NCBI GenBank assembly: GCA_016987375.1
Contig: PJRA01000303.1
Location: forward strand, 113,910 to 177,909
Source: Brachionus koreanus
Taxonomy: Eukaryota; Rotifera; Eurotatoria; Ploima; Brachionidae
Direction: 5' to 3'
DNA length: 64,000 nucleotides
The translations under genes and the position numbers were made by a program. Every line of letters begins with the position of its first letter. Positions within the stretch are counted from its first letter, which is position 1. The notes below the pieces were generated by a model, which was given only the letters and a program-made list of their open reading frames with translations, was not told where the DNA came from and made no database searches. Below, in pieces: positions 25,697-36,304 of this stretch.

Positions 25697-27894
25697 AATT
25701 TTTATTTTATTTGGCTTTTCTAAACTCAAAAAAAAATTAAAAATTTAAAAAAAAAATTATTTGTATTTAATCGAATAAAAAAATTATTTTTTTTTATTTT
25801 AAAATTTTTTGTTCGAAATAAAAATTAAATTATTTTAGTTTTTCCAAAATTTTTGTTTGAAAACAAAAATCATTTAATCAAGATAAAAAACAATATTTTT
25901 TTGAAATAAAAAGAAAAAATTAGACTTTTTTTCTTAAGTCATTAAAAAATATATATATAGAGAGAAAGCAAAGCAATTCACTGTATAAGCTTAAATTGTT
26001 TCCAATAAAATGTTACATTTCGGAGAACTAAAATTTGAAGAAGTAGACTTAATTTTACTAAAATAAAAAATGATAGACTAAAAATTGAGTTGAGATGCAG
26101 TTTTTTTCAATGGTTCTCTGTACTAGAAAGTTTTTTTGAAAAATTTAGACAAATTGAATAAACATGTCAACATTTTTTGACAAGATTAAAATAATTTTAG
26201 ATTATCACATTTTGTATAATATTTCAGAAAATTAATAGCTCTTTCAAATTAATTAGAAAACATTATGAAAAACTATATTTCTGAATTATATAGTACAATA
26301 CAAGTCGATTGTCACAGCAAGTTCAACCAATCAGTTCAAAAACAGATTGGACAATGTCGGTAGAAACAAAAAAAACGAAAAGTCTACTATAGCGGGAACT
26401 AAACTTGAACGTAGAATATTAACTATTATTATTAATAAAACTAGAAAAATAAAAATGTAAAATTCATTACATTATGTCCATTTTTTGATTAAAAAAACCC
26501 TGATGCGATCACAAAAATTTTAGATGCAAAGCAAGAATAAAACGAAAACAGATCAAAAAAAATATCAAAGCACAAAAAACTCAAGTATAGCCTTTAATTC
26601 AAAAATACTTTCAAATCTACATTCAAATCAAAATCAGCATTTATAGCAGTATATTATTGTATTTTGAAAATCAATTATTTTGAAATTTGAACAATAATAA
26701 ATAATACATATTGAATAAACTTTATAACAAATTAAATTTTAATCTAATTGCAAAACAAATATTTAATCATTTCTAAATATTTTTTCGTTTTTTTATACAT
26801 GCTCTATACCAACTACAAATTGTAAATTTACTCATTCCAAGTATAAATTTATTCCTGGCATATACCAAATCTAAAGTTTTATTTTTTTAAATTTTACAAA
26901 ATGCATGAATCAATATCAAATTTAAAAAATGATTAAGTAGCGAATTTATAAAATTTTCATACAAAATAAAATATTAAATATCTAAATTTGCACATCACAA
27001 TTGAAATACACTTTGAAAAGCACATAAGTGAGCCTTTCTGCGGTGGACTTCAATTTTTGAATCAACTTGATTCGTAGTTAAACTATAGCTCATTTCAATT
27101 TAGAATTAAGCAATTTGAAAAATTAATTAAGAATTTTTAATTTGCATTTGGCTTATGTCAGGGATAAATTAATACCTGACATGACAATGCCTGGCATGAT
27201 AGAATTTACAAATTGTTTTTCTTTTTAGTTTTTATAGAACATATATATCGTTATAACGATTCGGTTCGTTTGGTGAAATTGGATGAACAAAATTGAAAGT
27301 TTTCGTCTTGCTCATGTAAAGATTACCTTTAAGATTACATGTGTCAACATATTTTTGTTGTGTTGTTGTCAAAAAAGTTAATTCAAGTTCCAGAAAAGTA
27401 TTTAGATTCGGTAATTGGTTGTAAACCATGACAAGAAGGAAAAAATCAATGTCTTGGAATGCTAAGCAATAAATAATTATTTTTTATTAATTTAGTTAAA
27501 ATAAAGAAAAACTAGTTGTAAGCTTGATTTTTATAATAAATCTTTATTTTTATATCAATAAAAAATTTTATGAAAAAAAAGGTAATTGTATATTCATCAA
27601 GTAAATTTGGTGAAAAATCAGTAATTTTAGCTAATGAATTAGCACACGCCGAAATTATTTATCAATTTGTCCATGGAACTTAGTACTTTTATTAAATAAG
27701 TTACAATACAATTTGCTATAAAATTATGAATATTTAAAAAATCTAACCGAAAATAAGTGAAAAAATTCTGAAAATGTGAAAAATAAATATATTAGGGTTA
27801 ATGATTCAAAAACGCCAGCTGATAGATTGAAGCAAAGAATTTTACAATTTTTATTTATAAAAAAAAAAGCAATAGTTAGCTTATCTTTAAAATA
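25697..27894. other. AT-rich intergenic region after EFHC2
   Basis: Mostly A/T-rich DNA with no recognisable gene. A 65-codon minus-strand frame (27232-27429) has no similarity I know and no splice context; it is not called as a gene. Confidence 0.35.
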
Positions 27895-28030
27895 TAAAAA
27901 TTAAACTCTATAGTCTTTAGCCATCTATATTCGATTCTTCTCTTGTACCATTGACGGCTTTTGGACTCAAAAAGATCAATACATCCTCTTCGAGCTTGAT
28001 CTTGATTAGTAAAAATTATTTTGCTGAATC
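27895..28030 (-). repeat. LRAT-like repeat family, decayed copy 2
   Basis: On the minus strand it reads TNQDQARRGCIDLFESKSRQ, then WYKRR and RWLKTIEFNF. This is homologous to TYQDIVKERCIELFGTKSRK-WYNR of copy 3 and to the RWLKTIEHNC region of the family. The cysteine position of the N-C motif is phenylalanine here. Only the C-terminal part is present. Confidence 0.6.
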
Positions 28031-28745
28031 ATAGTAGATTTAATTAAACGCTCATTTAACTTTACAGATAAAAAATTTTTTAATATATTTTTTTAAATTT
28101 AATTTATAATTTTTAGTAAAGAAGTGATTGGAATTGTAAACACGCTGTTAAAAACGTTTGATTGAAATGCAAAATTATTTTTAAAGCAGTTTTTCTCTCA
28201 AATAGAATTTTGAAATTTCTTTTTAATTTAATTTTCAAGAGAAGGTGAATCTTTGCTTAGTAAAGAAGTTTTTTCTTAAGCAACTGCATGAATAATATCA
28301 TTAAATATTTAATTTATCTTGACCATATAAATTAAATGTTTTATTTTTTTCACTTAGGATTTATTTCTTTTTTGTATTTTACCATTTCTTAACAGCATCA
28401 TGGTCTGAATATATTAAAACGAATAAAATATTTTTTAAATTTTAATCAATTCTTTTTCAAAGAAAAAGACAATTTTTTTGACATTGAAGGAAATTTTAAT
28501 TTTGTATTAGTTTTTAAAAAATTAAAAATTCGAAAATGAGACAATTTTAAACTTCTCTTATTTTATTTATTTTTTGTTATTAGTTTTACACAGAAAAGCT
28601 TTAAAAAATATTGAAACAAAATTTAATTCTCTTATAAGAATATTTAATCATTAAAAAAATGAACTATTTTAAAATATTTAAGTTATAAGATTGAAGCCTT
28701 ACTAAATTTTTTTAAGTGTCTCAATACTTAGATGAAATAAGTATT

Positions 28746-31410
28746 ATGGAAGAAGAAGTTTATACATCTAATATTGAAAATACAACTGGGCAGTGTTTCG
28801 TAGCTTTACATATTGGAGCCGGCTATCACTCAGCTTCAAAAACAGGTGCATATAGACATTTGTGTGAAAAAATTTGCTCAGATGTAATCAAATTACTAAA
28901 ACAAGGTTATAATGCTCGAACAGCATGTGCAACTGCAGTTGCCTTACTAGAAGTATTTTTACTAAAACAAGAATTATTTATTTTCGATTTTTTCTATTCA
29001 AAAGCAAGAACAGTCCTTTGACAAATGCTGGAATCGGTTCAAATCTTACATTAGATGAAAAAATAGAGTGTGATTCAAGTATAATGGATAAAACAGGCTT
29101 TGGCTCAGTAGGTGCAATATCTAATATCAAAAATCCGATTATGGTTTCTTTGTCTTTGCTTGATGCCCAGTCCAAAGGAACTCTTTCACTCGGTCGCATA
29201 GTTCCATGGTAATTAAAGACTTAATTTTATTAATTGATTAATTAATACAATTGTTTTGATAGTATGCTGGTCGGAGAAGGAGCCAAAAAATGGGCCATTG
29301 AACAAAACTTTGAGCAAGTTTCACAAGAAAGCATGAAAACAGGTATTCTGAATTAAATTTTATCTGAATAAATTTTTTAATTTAATTCTAGAATCAATGA
29401 TTAAATCACATAGACACTATAAGCAGAAATTAGACGATTTTCATCAAAATAATTTAGTACAGCTAAATGCCAAAAATAGAAGTGATGAAGAAGCTCTTCT
29501 GGATACAGTTGGAGCTGTTTGTATAGACAGAGATGGAAATTTAGCAAGTGCAGCCTCTTCTGGTGGAATATTACTCAAACATCCTGGTCGAGTTGGTCAC
29601 GCAAGTAGAAATTTAAAAATATATCTCAATGAAGTTAGTATTAATCTAAATTTAGGTTTTTTCGGATGTGGTTGTTGGGTTGAACAAGACATTAAAACAA
29701 GTGAAGAAGAAACTAATTCAATTGGCATTTGCACTACTGGATGTGGTGAGTACATAATAAAGACACTTTTTGCTAAAGAATGTGCCCAGCATATTCTCAA
29801 ATATTCAGACAAGACTGACTATGATTTGAATGCATTTTTTAAAAAAAAATTTTTTGGTAATTTAATTTTTTTTCAGACTTGTTCTAAAGTAAAAATTACA
29901 GTGATTTTAATCGGAGTCTAATGCATTATGTGATCAAGAATTATGTACCTAAAAAAAAAAATTTTAAAAATTATGTGGTCAGAAAATAGATGATTAGATT
30001 GTTTGAAATTAAATATTTAATTTTTTTTTAAATCTATTCTGTTAGGCGCACGCAATGGCAAATTTTAATGATGATTTTTGTCAAAATTTATTATTAATAT
30101 AAAATTAAATAATTTATATAAAATAAAAAATATTGGTGCAAAAAAAAAATTAAGTAAGGTATAAAGATTTAGTTATTAAATCATGTAAAAATTAGTCTCG
30201 TATACAATAAAAAGTTAAGCATAAAATAAAAATTATACCATAAACCAAGTCTAAAATAAATCTTTTTTTTAAGTTTTCAGCTCTTTAAAAATAATTTCGA
30301 TTTCTAATTGAATCCTCAAAAACTCTCTTTTTGTAAAAAACTTCTTTGTAAGGCCATTAAAGCTCTCTAAAGTATTATTTGTTGAAGCAAAGTCGGAAAC
30401 TTAAACGAATATTCGCCAATTATTCCATTCACTTTCAATACATTATTTTTAAAAAAGTCACCAAATGATTTAACATCAGACTCTTTGTCCTATCGACTAA
30501 AGACTTTGATCTTGATTCAAAGAAATTCAGGTTCACTTTTTATGCTTTCCGAAGATTTATATGCAAAAAAAAAAATCTTGAGCTTTTATTTATAATGCGA
30601 TGGTTTAATTTTTTATGCTTTATTATTTTTTTAATGCATTCAATTTGATCATCAAGTTAATTATTATATTGATTCTTTAGTTTTTTCGAACTGGGTTATC
30701 ATCATTTACAATATTTTGTAGACTGTTATCTAGGGTTTTGTGAAACTTAGTAAAATAGAACAGAAAAAAATGTTAAAATTCTTATACTTTTATTTTAAAA
30801 GGCAAAAGCAAGTTCTGTAAATGCAACATTCAAAGTTGCACTATTGATATCTCTAGAAAAATCTGGATATTTGGCATAATTTTGGACAAATTTGGCTGAA
30901 ATGATTTTGCAAAGACTTTGCACATCATTTGCAGACTTTTTCTTATGGTGCAGCTAAGTCTCATCTAGTCAAATTGGTTACATAATAAAATTGACTCTTT
31001 ATTTGAACTAAATAAAAATAATTTTGGAAAATAATTTAATTTTAATTAATAGTTTGTAATTTTTAAACAAATATAAAACAAGTCTGAATTTATTAATTGT
31101 AACAATTTTGATATAATTGTATTTAAGGTGCCCCTTTGTTAAAAAATTTTGACGATAAGTTGATCGGCGCGCTTATTTGTAAATTGAGTACCTTTGAAAA
31201 TAACAAAAAAAATTGTAATTAGTAATTGTAATTAAAACTAATTAAAGTATAAAAAATTTTTTGTTTAAAGTAGAATTAATTGTAGCTCATACAACTCCAT
31301 CGATGTGCTTTGGATATATGTCGACAAATATGAATAGACCGACTGTAAAAATAACGTTTAAATTTTTAAAAATTTATTTATTCATTTTTTTACCTAAATT
31401 AAGTCGGTAA
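28746..31410 (+). CDS. TASP1: Taspase 1 (threonine aspartase)
   Basis: An N-terminal-nucleophile hydrolase that self-cleaves and then cuts after aspartate in targets such as MLL and TFIIA. Eight exons: 28746-28952, 29009-29208, 29263-29342, 29392-29604, 29656-29856, 31128-31187, 31271-31355, 31404-31410 (350 residues; human 420). It shows ALHIGAGYHSASK, NSPLTNAGIGSNL, ECDSSIMD, GRIVPC, MLVGEGA, the autocleavage and nucleophile site LLDTVGAVCID (Thr after Asp), SSGGILLKHPGRVGHA, GCGCW, TTGCGEYIIKTLFAKEC, then GAPLL, IGALIC and HTTPSMCFGYMS. Missing length is mainly the flexible linker before the nucleophile. ATG 28746 is the first in frame; an acceptor-like tttttttaag lies just upstream. The 51-bp intron 29605-29655 and the 48-bp intron 31356-31403 are multiples of three without stops, so retention would keep the frame. 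Confidence 0.93.
30273..30480 (-). pseudogene. MULE-type transposase relic in taspase intron 5
   Basis: The minus strand reads EWNNWRIFV, a stop, then VSDFASTNNTLESFNGLTKK followed by FFTKREFLRIQLE. A-S-T-N-N-x-L-E-S-F/W-N is a hallmark of MULE/MuDR-type transposases, followed by the expected K-K-x-F/Y-T-x-R-E. An upstream frame gives FGDFFKNNVLK before a frameshift. Stops and shifts show it is inactive. Confidence 0.65.
30771..30843. repeat. Diverged copy of the 5.2-kb foldback family (one arm plus centre)
   Basis: The stretch matches the left arm and centre of the 5220-5347 element, including CAAAAGCAAGTTCT, ATGCAAC and GTTGCA. The right arm is absent or decayed. Confidence 0.6.
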
Positions 31411-31562
31411 TGTCACGAATGAATGAAAATTCTTTTTCAATCAAAGAATCAGTTCAAATTACAAATTTTAATATTCACTTTGGAAATGAATTAGAAAAAA
31501 AAATCGTAAGTCATGAGGAACATCATGAGGAACAAAGGAGTTGTAAGAAACAAAAACTTTAG
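31410..31562 (+). CDS. possible short ORF overlapping the taspase stop
   Basis: A 50-codon frame whose ATG overlaps the last base of the taspase TAA. The sequence (MSRMNENSFSIKESVQITNF...) contains a consensus gtaagt after codon 32, so it may be the first exon of an unseen gene or just 3' UTR. No family recognised. Confidence 0.15.
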   Translation: MSRMNENSFSIKESVQITNFNIHFGNELEKKIVSHEEHHEEQRSCKKQKL

Positions 31563-32230
31563 ACATAAAAAATATTATTTTATAAAGACAATGTTCGATT
31601 AAATTTTCATAATTTTTAGAACTTGAATTCGAGTGTAAATTTTTCTATTATTGATTTTTTATAAATAAAGTAAATTTTATTTTTTGCTAGTTTTTTAAAC
31701 ACAAAAATATCAACTATTTTTAAAAATAATGAAAAATAATCTATAATTTTTTTAATTAATCTAATTTTCATTTTTATTTTGAAATCAGTCAGATATTCAG
31801 TTAGAGAAATGAGCTAAAAAAGGACTGATTTTATTAGAAAGTTTGGTTCAATTTAAAGCTTTTCTAGATTTTGTTAAACAATGATAATTTTACGGAAAAA
31901 GAACTTGGATTTCTAATGAATTTTACTACTTAGTATACTATATAATCAATAATGAAAATTTTTAAAGGAAAAAAATTCTTTATATTCGGTAAATTCAGTT
32001 TATTTATAAATGTTTTTAGATATTTATTTTCTTTTTACACAAATTTCTGATTGTATCACTAGAAATTCTGAAAATATAAATTATTTTTCGTAATTTTTTG
32101 TAATTTAAAAGATTTCTAGTTTTATTTTTTGTAGAGTATTGCTTGATAGCTCGATAAGCGAATAAATAAATAAACAGAGATTTAATCAATTAATTATAGA
32201 GGCATCTAATTTAATTTAGATTCAAGAGAA
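31563..32230. other. AT-rich intergenic region
   Basis: No coding or structural signal recognised. Confidence 0.35.
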
Positions 32231-32455
32231 ATGGGATTTTTTTTCCCAAGCAGGAGCGATAGTATTACTTTATTAATTATTATGAAATTTGGTGAAATCG
32301 AGAATTTTGCTGATACTGCTAAATATTTAATTAAACAAGATTTTATAAAATCTAATGATTTAAAAAGATTTAGTGATTTAAAATTAGTTATGTTAACAGT
32401 AAATTTAGCTATGGAAAATTTTGATAAACAGATAAAAAAAAGTAACCTCTTTTAA
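32231..32455 (+). CDS. hypothetical short ORF
   Basis: A 74-codon frame. The part from residue 18 (MKFGEIENFADTAKYLIKQD...) looks helical and coding-like (alternating Leu/Lys/Asp), preceded by an acceptor-like tttag at about 32219. It may be an exon or a transposon remnant, as it lies next to repeat-derived DNA. No family recognised. Confidence 0.2.
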   Translation: MGFFFPSRSDSITLLIIMKFGEIENFADTAKYLIKQDFIKSNDLKRFSDLKLVMLTVNLAMENFDKQIKKSNLF

Positions 32456-32739
32456 TCCATAAGCAATATAACATGTAATAATAATAAAAATTTTAATTTT
32501 TGACTATATTTTCTTCTTTTTTGTTTTCGAGTATACCCAAATCTCGATCGAAGTCCAGTCAAAGTTTGAGCAACATCGATCATCAATCTTCATCATGTAA
32601 CTCCATTCAATCAGAAATATTCATAAATTAAATTAGAATTAAAATAACTTTTGGTTTAATTAATGGAAAGGTTCTAGCGGAATATAAACCAAGAGTTTAT
32701 TCTGATGAATATTATTACGTTGAGTCATGAAATTTTTGG

Positions 32740-33237
32740 TTTTAATAAATGTTTGATATTTTTAGATATTCCCTTTTATTACAGTACTATCTCCTTGAAT
32801 ATTTTCATTCTTTTTCTTCGCCTCCTCTCTCAAGCATCTATCAAACTATCTCTCAGCTGGCATTCTATCTTTGTTGACATAAATTCTGCTGAAACCATCA
32901 ACTCTTTTAAGATTTCTTGTTTTCTTCAGAGCCGTATCTCGATGACTATTTTCATTAAACTCTACCAAAACTAAGCTAGGAACAGCTCGCTCTTGAGCAT
33001 TGACATTATTTTGATCAAGAGGAGTATTTTTTTTCTTAAGCCTTTTGTGACTCTTGACATCAGAATACTGTAAACCCAAGTTTTCAACCAATTTAGTAAT
33101 TGATTGCTTCTCAGAATTTTTTCTCTCTTCTTCAGTACCAGTATTTGATTCAACAAGACCAGTTACAATAACATTATTTTCCTTGCGACTTATGGAAGTT
33201 TATATTTTTTTTTAATAAATGTTTGATATTTTTAGAT
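32740..33237. repeat. 28-bp target-site duplication bracketing an insertion
   Basis: 32740-32767 and 33210-33237 are identical 28-bp direct repeats. The related copy near 40.1 kb carries this sequence only once, uninterrupted, which identifies 32768-33209 as a later 442-bp insertion. Confidence 0.85.
32768..33209 (-). pseudogene. LINE ORF1 protein fragment
   Basis: On the minus strand, from about 33200 down, the frame reads SRKENNVIVTGLVESNTGTE, then ...LGLQYSDVKSHKRL..., VPSLVLVEFNENSHRD and RVDGFSRIYVNKDRMPAERQ-like sequence. After an in-frame TAG (32846-32848) it continues FDRCLREEAKKKNENI in the same frame. Order and motifs (N-V-I-V-x-G-L-x-E; P-L-L-V-x-F; V-Y-I-N-x-D-x-x-P-A-E-R) are those of ORF1/RRM-type proteins of CR1/L2-like non-LTR elements. 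Both ends are truncated, and the upper end carries a T run (33204-33212). Confidence 0.75.
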
Positions 33238-33993
33238 CAAGCATCTTTAAAATTCTTTAGACCATATTATATGTTAAATCAACAGAATTGAAAGCCATTC
33301 AAAATTAATAATATGCCTAATTAATTGTTTGTTTGATACTAAAAAATTTTAAAATTAAAGATTTAGAATTTAGCGCTGTAATTAAATTAAAGACAAAGGC
33401 TTATCAGCAACTCTAAAAATGAAAATCATGTAACTTAAATTTGATAAATAAAGCTAACAAATTGAAATTTCAAAGGTATTATTATTTGTGATTAGATGTG
33501 AATCCGTTTTCGAAATTTTGTAGACAGAAATCAATGGTTGTATCAATCTCAACCAGTCATGAAAATATAACACTTTTATAAAAAGGTGATGTTGTGTGTT
33601 TGGTTGAATTTCCATGGGGTACAATGCACTTTGGGATTATACCAGACGGTCCATCTATATAAATTCAGAACTTTATTCTAAACAATAAAAACGAATGCAT
33701 GATTCACTTAAAAAAAACCTTCTTTGGTCAGCCAAAAGCTAGGTTTGTTTCTTCAAGAAAACATTGGATCTCATATAACTAGAAGAACGAACTTTTTCCT
33801 CATCCAGCATATAGCCAAGATCTTTCTCTCTCTCTCTTTGATTCTCATCTTTTTTCGTTAAATGGCTCATTTTCTTAGAAGACGGCATTTAACTTACCAA
33901 GACATAGTTAAAGAAAGATGTATTGAGCTTTTTGGCACCAAAAGCCGTAAATGGTACAACAGAGGAATGAAACAACTCGCTGATTCATCCTAA

Positions 33994-35948
33994 CAAAATT
34001 CGAATAATAATTTTACATAAAATTTAAGTTTTTTTCCAAATGATATCTTTATTTTTATTTTAAAATTTGTTAAATTAAAGAGATTCTTAAGAGAATGTAT
34101 AGAAAATCTACAAAAAATCTTTAAAATTTTTTGTCTGGGAAACCAGCATTTATAGAACATGATATGACAAGTTTATTTTTAATACAAATAGAAACTTATA
34201 AGACATCTTATAAGCTTAATCGAAATATTTCTTTAGAATACAAAAAGACCTTTCTTTTCTGTCGTTATCAATAAATTCTGATATTTGAGTAAATTCACCA
34301 TTTAAATTTAGCTGAAAATATATTTTATCAAATATTTTTATTAATTAAATAATTAAAAATATATAAATATAATTAAATTGATTATAAAAATTAGTTGTAT
34401 AACTAGTATTAATTTTGTCTTTAATGCAAAATTTTTGAGTAAATGTATGCATCTATTAATTTATTTTTAAGCGCTTATCTACAATGTATTTAACAAAAAT
34501 ATTTAAAGCAAAATGACTTAAATGATCTAAAGTATATCATTTATGTACACGCAAGCCACAATAAGCATAATCAACAAATACAAATCCACCATTCGGCAAA
34601 TATTTAGAAAAGTCCGCAAAAAATATTTATTTGTATTCGGATTAGATTTAAGATTATTCTATTATTTCAATTTTGGATTTTTTTTAATTATATTTGAGCA
34701 TTTTTAAGATTATTTAGACAAAAAAACTTAACTAGAATAGAAGATTAAAGTTAGATTTTGTTTTGTACAAAAAATAAACACTTCGTCTTGTCCGATCATT
34801 TAGACTAGTAAAATTGAGATTATTTAGTTGAATATTTGAGACTGCCTTAAATATAAACAAAATAAATGATAATTTTAAATAATTTAAAGTATTCTAAATA
34901 AATATTCATCTAAGGTGTGCTTAGATTTACTTATTAGCAAAAAGAAAAACGTTTAATTAAAAGAAAGAGAAACACAAATAGAATGCAGTATGGACAATAG
35001 GAATTTTGGCCCGATATTTTATCGGCCGTCTCTACAAAAGTTCTTGACAAACTAAAACTTGTTCAACGTGTTCGTCTTTTTTTAAATTAATTCTTTAAAC
35101 GTTTCAATTTAGCATGATCTTGAATTTTTTTTCTAGATTAAAAGCTCTTAGAGCAAAATTTCAAGTGCAATTTATTAAAGGCATTTTTCTAAAATGTTCA
35201 AATTATCAAAAACTATAAATACATATTTTAAAAAAAGTGTCTTAAAAAATTAAAACAAAAATTTTCTTTTTACAAATTTAGGTGAATTTCTCTGATTTTT
35301 TATGCATCTAAATTCAATTTCGAAAAATATTGTTTAATATAGAAAGAGTGAAGTTTCCTTTTGGCATTTATAATCAAGTTCAAGTGATGTTTAATCCCGT
35401 TTGCAATTAGTAATCTTAATCAAATAATAGCTTAGGGATTAATAGAATAGCCATAAGAGTCCAATAATTTATAATGAATGAAAAAATATTTTTGTCTTTA
35501 ATATTCTGTCAAATAGAGTTTTAATGCTAGAGCAAACTCAAATCAATCTAATTGTTACTACTAAGATTTACAATTTTAATTTTTGACCGAAAGATAGTCT
35601 TTTATCTCAAACTTAGAAATAAAAACTCTCTTTAAGTAACCAAGACTCTATTGTTGTGACATGACGCCGGTTTGTATTTGATTTAAATCGATTAATTCAA
35701 TTTCTTTATGCAGAGTTTTAATTAAAAACGAAAACTTATTAAAAAATTTGTTTTTCTTTTTCTTTTTTTATTTTTTGAGCCTCAAGTAATTGAGTTGTAT
35801 TAAGGAAAATACTCGAAAGTAAGCAAAAGCAAAAAATTAATTAAGGGTCAGTAAATTTTAGAATAATTTAGAATTTCTGAATAGGTAAATAAACAAACTG
35901 TAACTGATTTGAAATTTTCTACAAAAATAATTTAACCTAAATTTTATA
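33994..35948. other. AT-rich intergenic region
   Basis: No gene recognised. The minus strand at 34543-34613 gives a short frame (YLPNGGFVFVDYAYCGLRVH) with no context. No ligand-binding ectodomain exons for the downstream receptor could be found here. Confidence 0.35.
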
Positions 35949-36261
35949 ATGATAGAATTTGCTTTTCACCTGTTTTCAAAATTAGTGTGTTTGTCTATTG
36001 GCTTAAGAGTAATCGTAGCCTGTTCAATGCCTGTAGGTAAGGCTTTTACAAAAATTTAATCAAAATAGATCGATACGTTTGCCTCAAGTCATTTAATTTT
36101 AATTTTCACTAATAACTTATTTATATCTTTTTTTAGAAGCTTTTTTGATCAATAAACATTATTATCGAACTTTTCGAACATACAAATTAACACAATACAA
36201 TTACCAAAAGTACCATAAGCGATGGAATTTTTTTCCTAATCAAATTAATCAAACAATTTAA
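35949..36261 (+). CDS. possible signal-peptide exon plus short second exon
   Basis: Exons 35949-36036 and 36137-36261, joined in phase by a gt...ag intron. The first encodes MIEFAFHLFSKLVCLSIGLR-VIVACSMPV, which looks like a signal peptide; the second is Tyr/Asn/Arg-rich and ends at TAA 36259. It is either a small secreted peptide precursor of about 70 residues or the broken N-terminus of the receptor that follows. The frame after the TAA continues directly into VIWRNN, a receptor-like motif. Confidence 0.3.
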
Positions 36262-36304
36262 ATAAAACTGGTCAAAGTAAAAGAATCAGTTATTTGGCGT
36301 AATA

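Larger units (their letters stand above)
32690..33993 (+). repeat. LRAT-like repeat family copy 3, interrupted by a LINE ORF1 insertion
   Basis: Homologous over its length to the minus-strand copy at 39541-40195, once the insertion (32768-33209) and one extra 33237-side duplication are removed.  Around 33585-33660 the frame reads KGDVVCLVEFPWGTMHFGII then PDG. This resembles the start of LRAT/NlpC-P60-type domains (G-D-L-V-E-F...H-W-G-I-Y-x-G-D-G with catalytic His). From 33862 an intact 43-codon frame starts MAHFLRRRHLTYQDIVKERC and ends at TAA 33991; its I-V-x-x-x-x-x-L-F-G pattern fits the helix before the catalytic Cys in LRAT proteins. Stops in between show it is a relic. Confidence 0.55.

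Noticed and set aside
27232..27429. 65-codon minus-strand frame
   Set aside because: No similarity recognised, no splice context, and isolated in AT-rich intergenic DNA; a frame this long is expected by chance.
34543..34613. Minus-strand piece YLPNGGFVFVDYAYCGLRVH
   Set aside because: It looks protein-like but is only about 24 codons with no flanking exons; no family could be supported.
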